A stretch of DNA of 5,473 bases from assembly GCA_017613995.1 (NCBI GenBank), contig JAGACT010000016.1:1-5473 (forward strand), given 5' to 3'. The position numbers and the translations under genes were made by a program. Positions 4,721 through 5,473 of the stretch are shown here, one piece after another. The DNA comes from Eubacteriaceae bacterium. GTDB lineage: Bacteria; Bacillota; Clostridia; Eubacteriales; Anaerofustaceae. The notes beneath the pieces are model-generated. The model searched no databases. It had not been told where the DNA came from and saw only the letters and a program-made list of their open reading frames with translations. How positions within the stretch are numbered: the stretch's first letter is position 1; every line of letters begins with the position of its first letter.

Positions 4721-5473
4721 TTTGCCTCCACTGTCGCGGGGAGCTTTCCCGCCGGAAGTATTCGTATCCCAGAAGGGCCACGCCGCAGGCATTGTCGCTG
4801 CCCATGCCGGGAAGAGCCGAGTAAAGGCGTATGCCTTCCCCGAGGCGGCCTGCGATGATCCCGCGGATGTTTTCGCTGGAGGATACCCCTCCCGCCATCA
4901 GCACCGTGTCCGCGCGGCTCTTTTCGGAGGCGTAGCATATCATGGCGGCGATGGTCTCTCCCACGCACCTGAACACGGAGGAGGCGATGACCCCGGGTGG
5001 ATGCTCCCCCGAGGAGATCATCCTCTGCACCTTCGTCTCCACGCCGGAGAAGCTGACGTTACCTTCCCGGATACTCACGGGGAGCTTGAGTGCCGATCCC
5101 GCATCGAACATGGCGTCCATGGCCGCTCCCGCCGGGAAGGCCAGTCCCAGGGCGACTCCCGTGCGGTCTATGAACTGTCCTGCGCTGATGTCGGAGGTGG
5201 CGCAGACCGCTTCGCAGGAGATATCCCCTTCTCTCAGGTCCGTGAGCAGCACCTCGGTGGTGCCTCCCGAAAGATGCACCGACAGAAACGGTTTGGACGT
5301 ATCGATGCCTTCGCATCCCTGAAGGGCCGCGCGGATGTGGCCCATCTGATGGGACACCCGGTAAAGGGGGATGCCCATGCCCGAGGATACGGCCTCGGCA
5401 AAACGCAGCCCCGCCATGAAGCAGGGCATGTAGGAGTCCTCCGTCCTTCTGGGGGCGTCGGATACGCACACCG
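4704..5473 (-). CDS. TsaD-like (M22/Kae1-type) protein of unknown function, 5' end missing
   Basis: This is the last 255 or so residues of a protein in the M22/Kae1 fold family, continuing past the right edge. A GTG at 5471 lies in frame but is not the start: VCVSDAPRRTEDSYMPCF corresponds to an internal strand of the family (often GVSxRPRxVEGSYMPxF), so perhaps 60-70 residues are missing. Numbering from that codon, HQMGH (41-45) and Asp226 in GSDNACGVA match the three metal ligands of TsaD. HLSGGTTEVLL (66-76), GQFIDRTGVALGL (98-110), FSGVETKV (141-148) and MAGGVSSSENIR (192-203) match its ATP-grasping loops. It departs from true TsaD (VSGGHTQ, FSGLKTA). Paralogues of this kind are often found upstream of xseA in Clostridia and are often labelled O-sialoglycoprotein endopeptidase; true TsaD makes t6A in tRNA. 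The role of this form is unknown. Confidence 0.88.
   Translation of the reverse strand, partial: VCVSDAPRRTEDSYMPCFMAGLRFAEAVSSGMGIPLYRVSHQMGHIRAALQGCEGIDTSKPFLSVHLSGGTTEVLLTDLREGDISCEAVCATSDISAGQFIDRTGVALGLAFPAGAAMDAMFDAGSALKLPVSIREGNVSFSGVETKVQRMISSGEHPPGVIASSVFRCVGETIAAMICYASEKSRADTVLMAGGVSSSENIRGIIAGRLGEGIRLYSALPGMGSDNACGVALLGYEYFRRESSPRQWRQNGTKT

Noticed and set aside
4721..4792. Upstream extension of xseA to the ATG at 4792
   Set aside because: The extra 24 residues do not resemble the XseA N terminus and lie within the M22 gene. The ATG at 4720 has GGAGG just upstream and begins the normal OB-fold sequence.
5469..5471. GTG at 5471 as the start of the M22 gene
   Set aside because: The codon sits inside a conserved internal strand of the family (VSDAPRRTEDSYMP), so the gene must begin beyond the right edge of the window.

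Overview
The window is a single block of seven protein genes, all on the minus strand, so it reads from base 5473 down to base 1. It looks chromosomal and ordinary in composition: GC-rich, with GC-rich third positions. I see no mobile element, tRNA, rRNA or CRISPR array. The gene order (an M22/TsaD-like paralogue, then xseA, xseB and ispA) and protein details such as the PGK motif QNTRYREEEE point to Bacillota, class Clostridia, probably a GC-rich lineage. That placement is inferred from synteny and motif style, not from a marker gene.

Right half (5473 to 2442): the 3' part of a gene for a TsaD-like (M22/Kae1-type) protein of unknown role, then the two subunits of exonuclease VII (xseA, xseB), then a short-chain polyprenyl diphosphate synthase (ispA). 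Neighbouring genes overlap by 17, 11 and 17 bases, and xseA, xseB and ispA each carry a GGAGG-type ribosome binding site inside the preceding gene. This suggests one transcript with coupled translation.

Middle (2441 to 2349): a 93-base gap, the only sizeable non-coding stretch. It opens with a perfect extended -10 promoter element (TGATATAAT) directly after the ispA stop. It continues with a GC-rich stretch that can fold in two mutually exclusive ways and contains a possible 25-codon leader reading frame, and it ends with a clear ribosome binding site for gap.

Left half (2348 to 1): gap, pgk and the first 45 codons of tpiA, encoding consecutive triose-phosphate steps of glycolysis, separated by 6 and 14 bases. 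tpiA appears to start with CTG, an uncommon initiation codon. The right half serves DNA end processing and prenyl diphosphate synthesis, and the left half carries core glycolysis. Glyceraldehyde 3-phosphate, handled by GAPDH and TIM, is also a precursor of the MEP isoprenoid pathway that usually feeds IspA.

No new defence or mobile system is visible. The points most worth a second look are the CTG start of tpiA, the shortened loop after the second aspartate motif of IspA, the gap leader region, and the M22 paralogue at the right edge.
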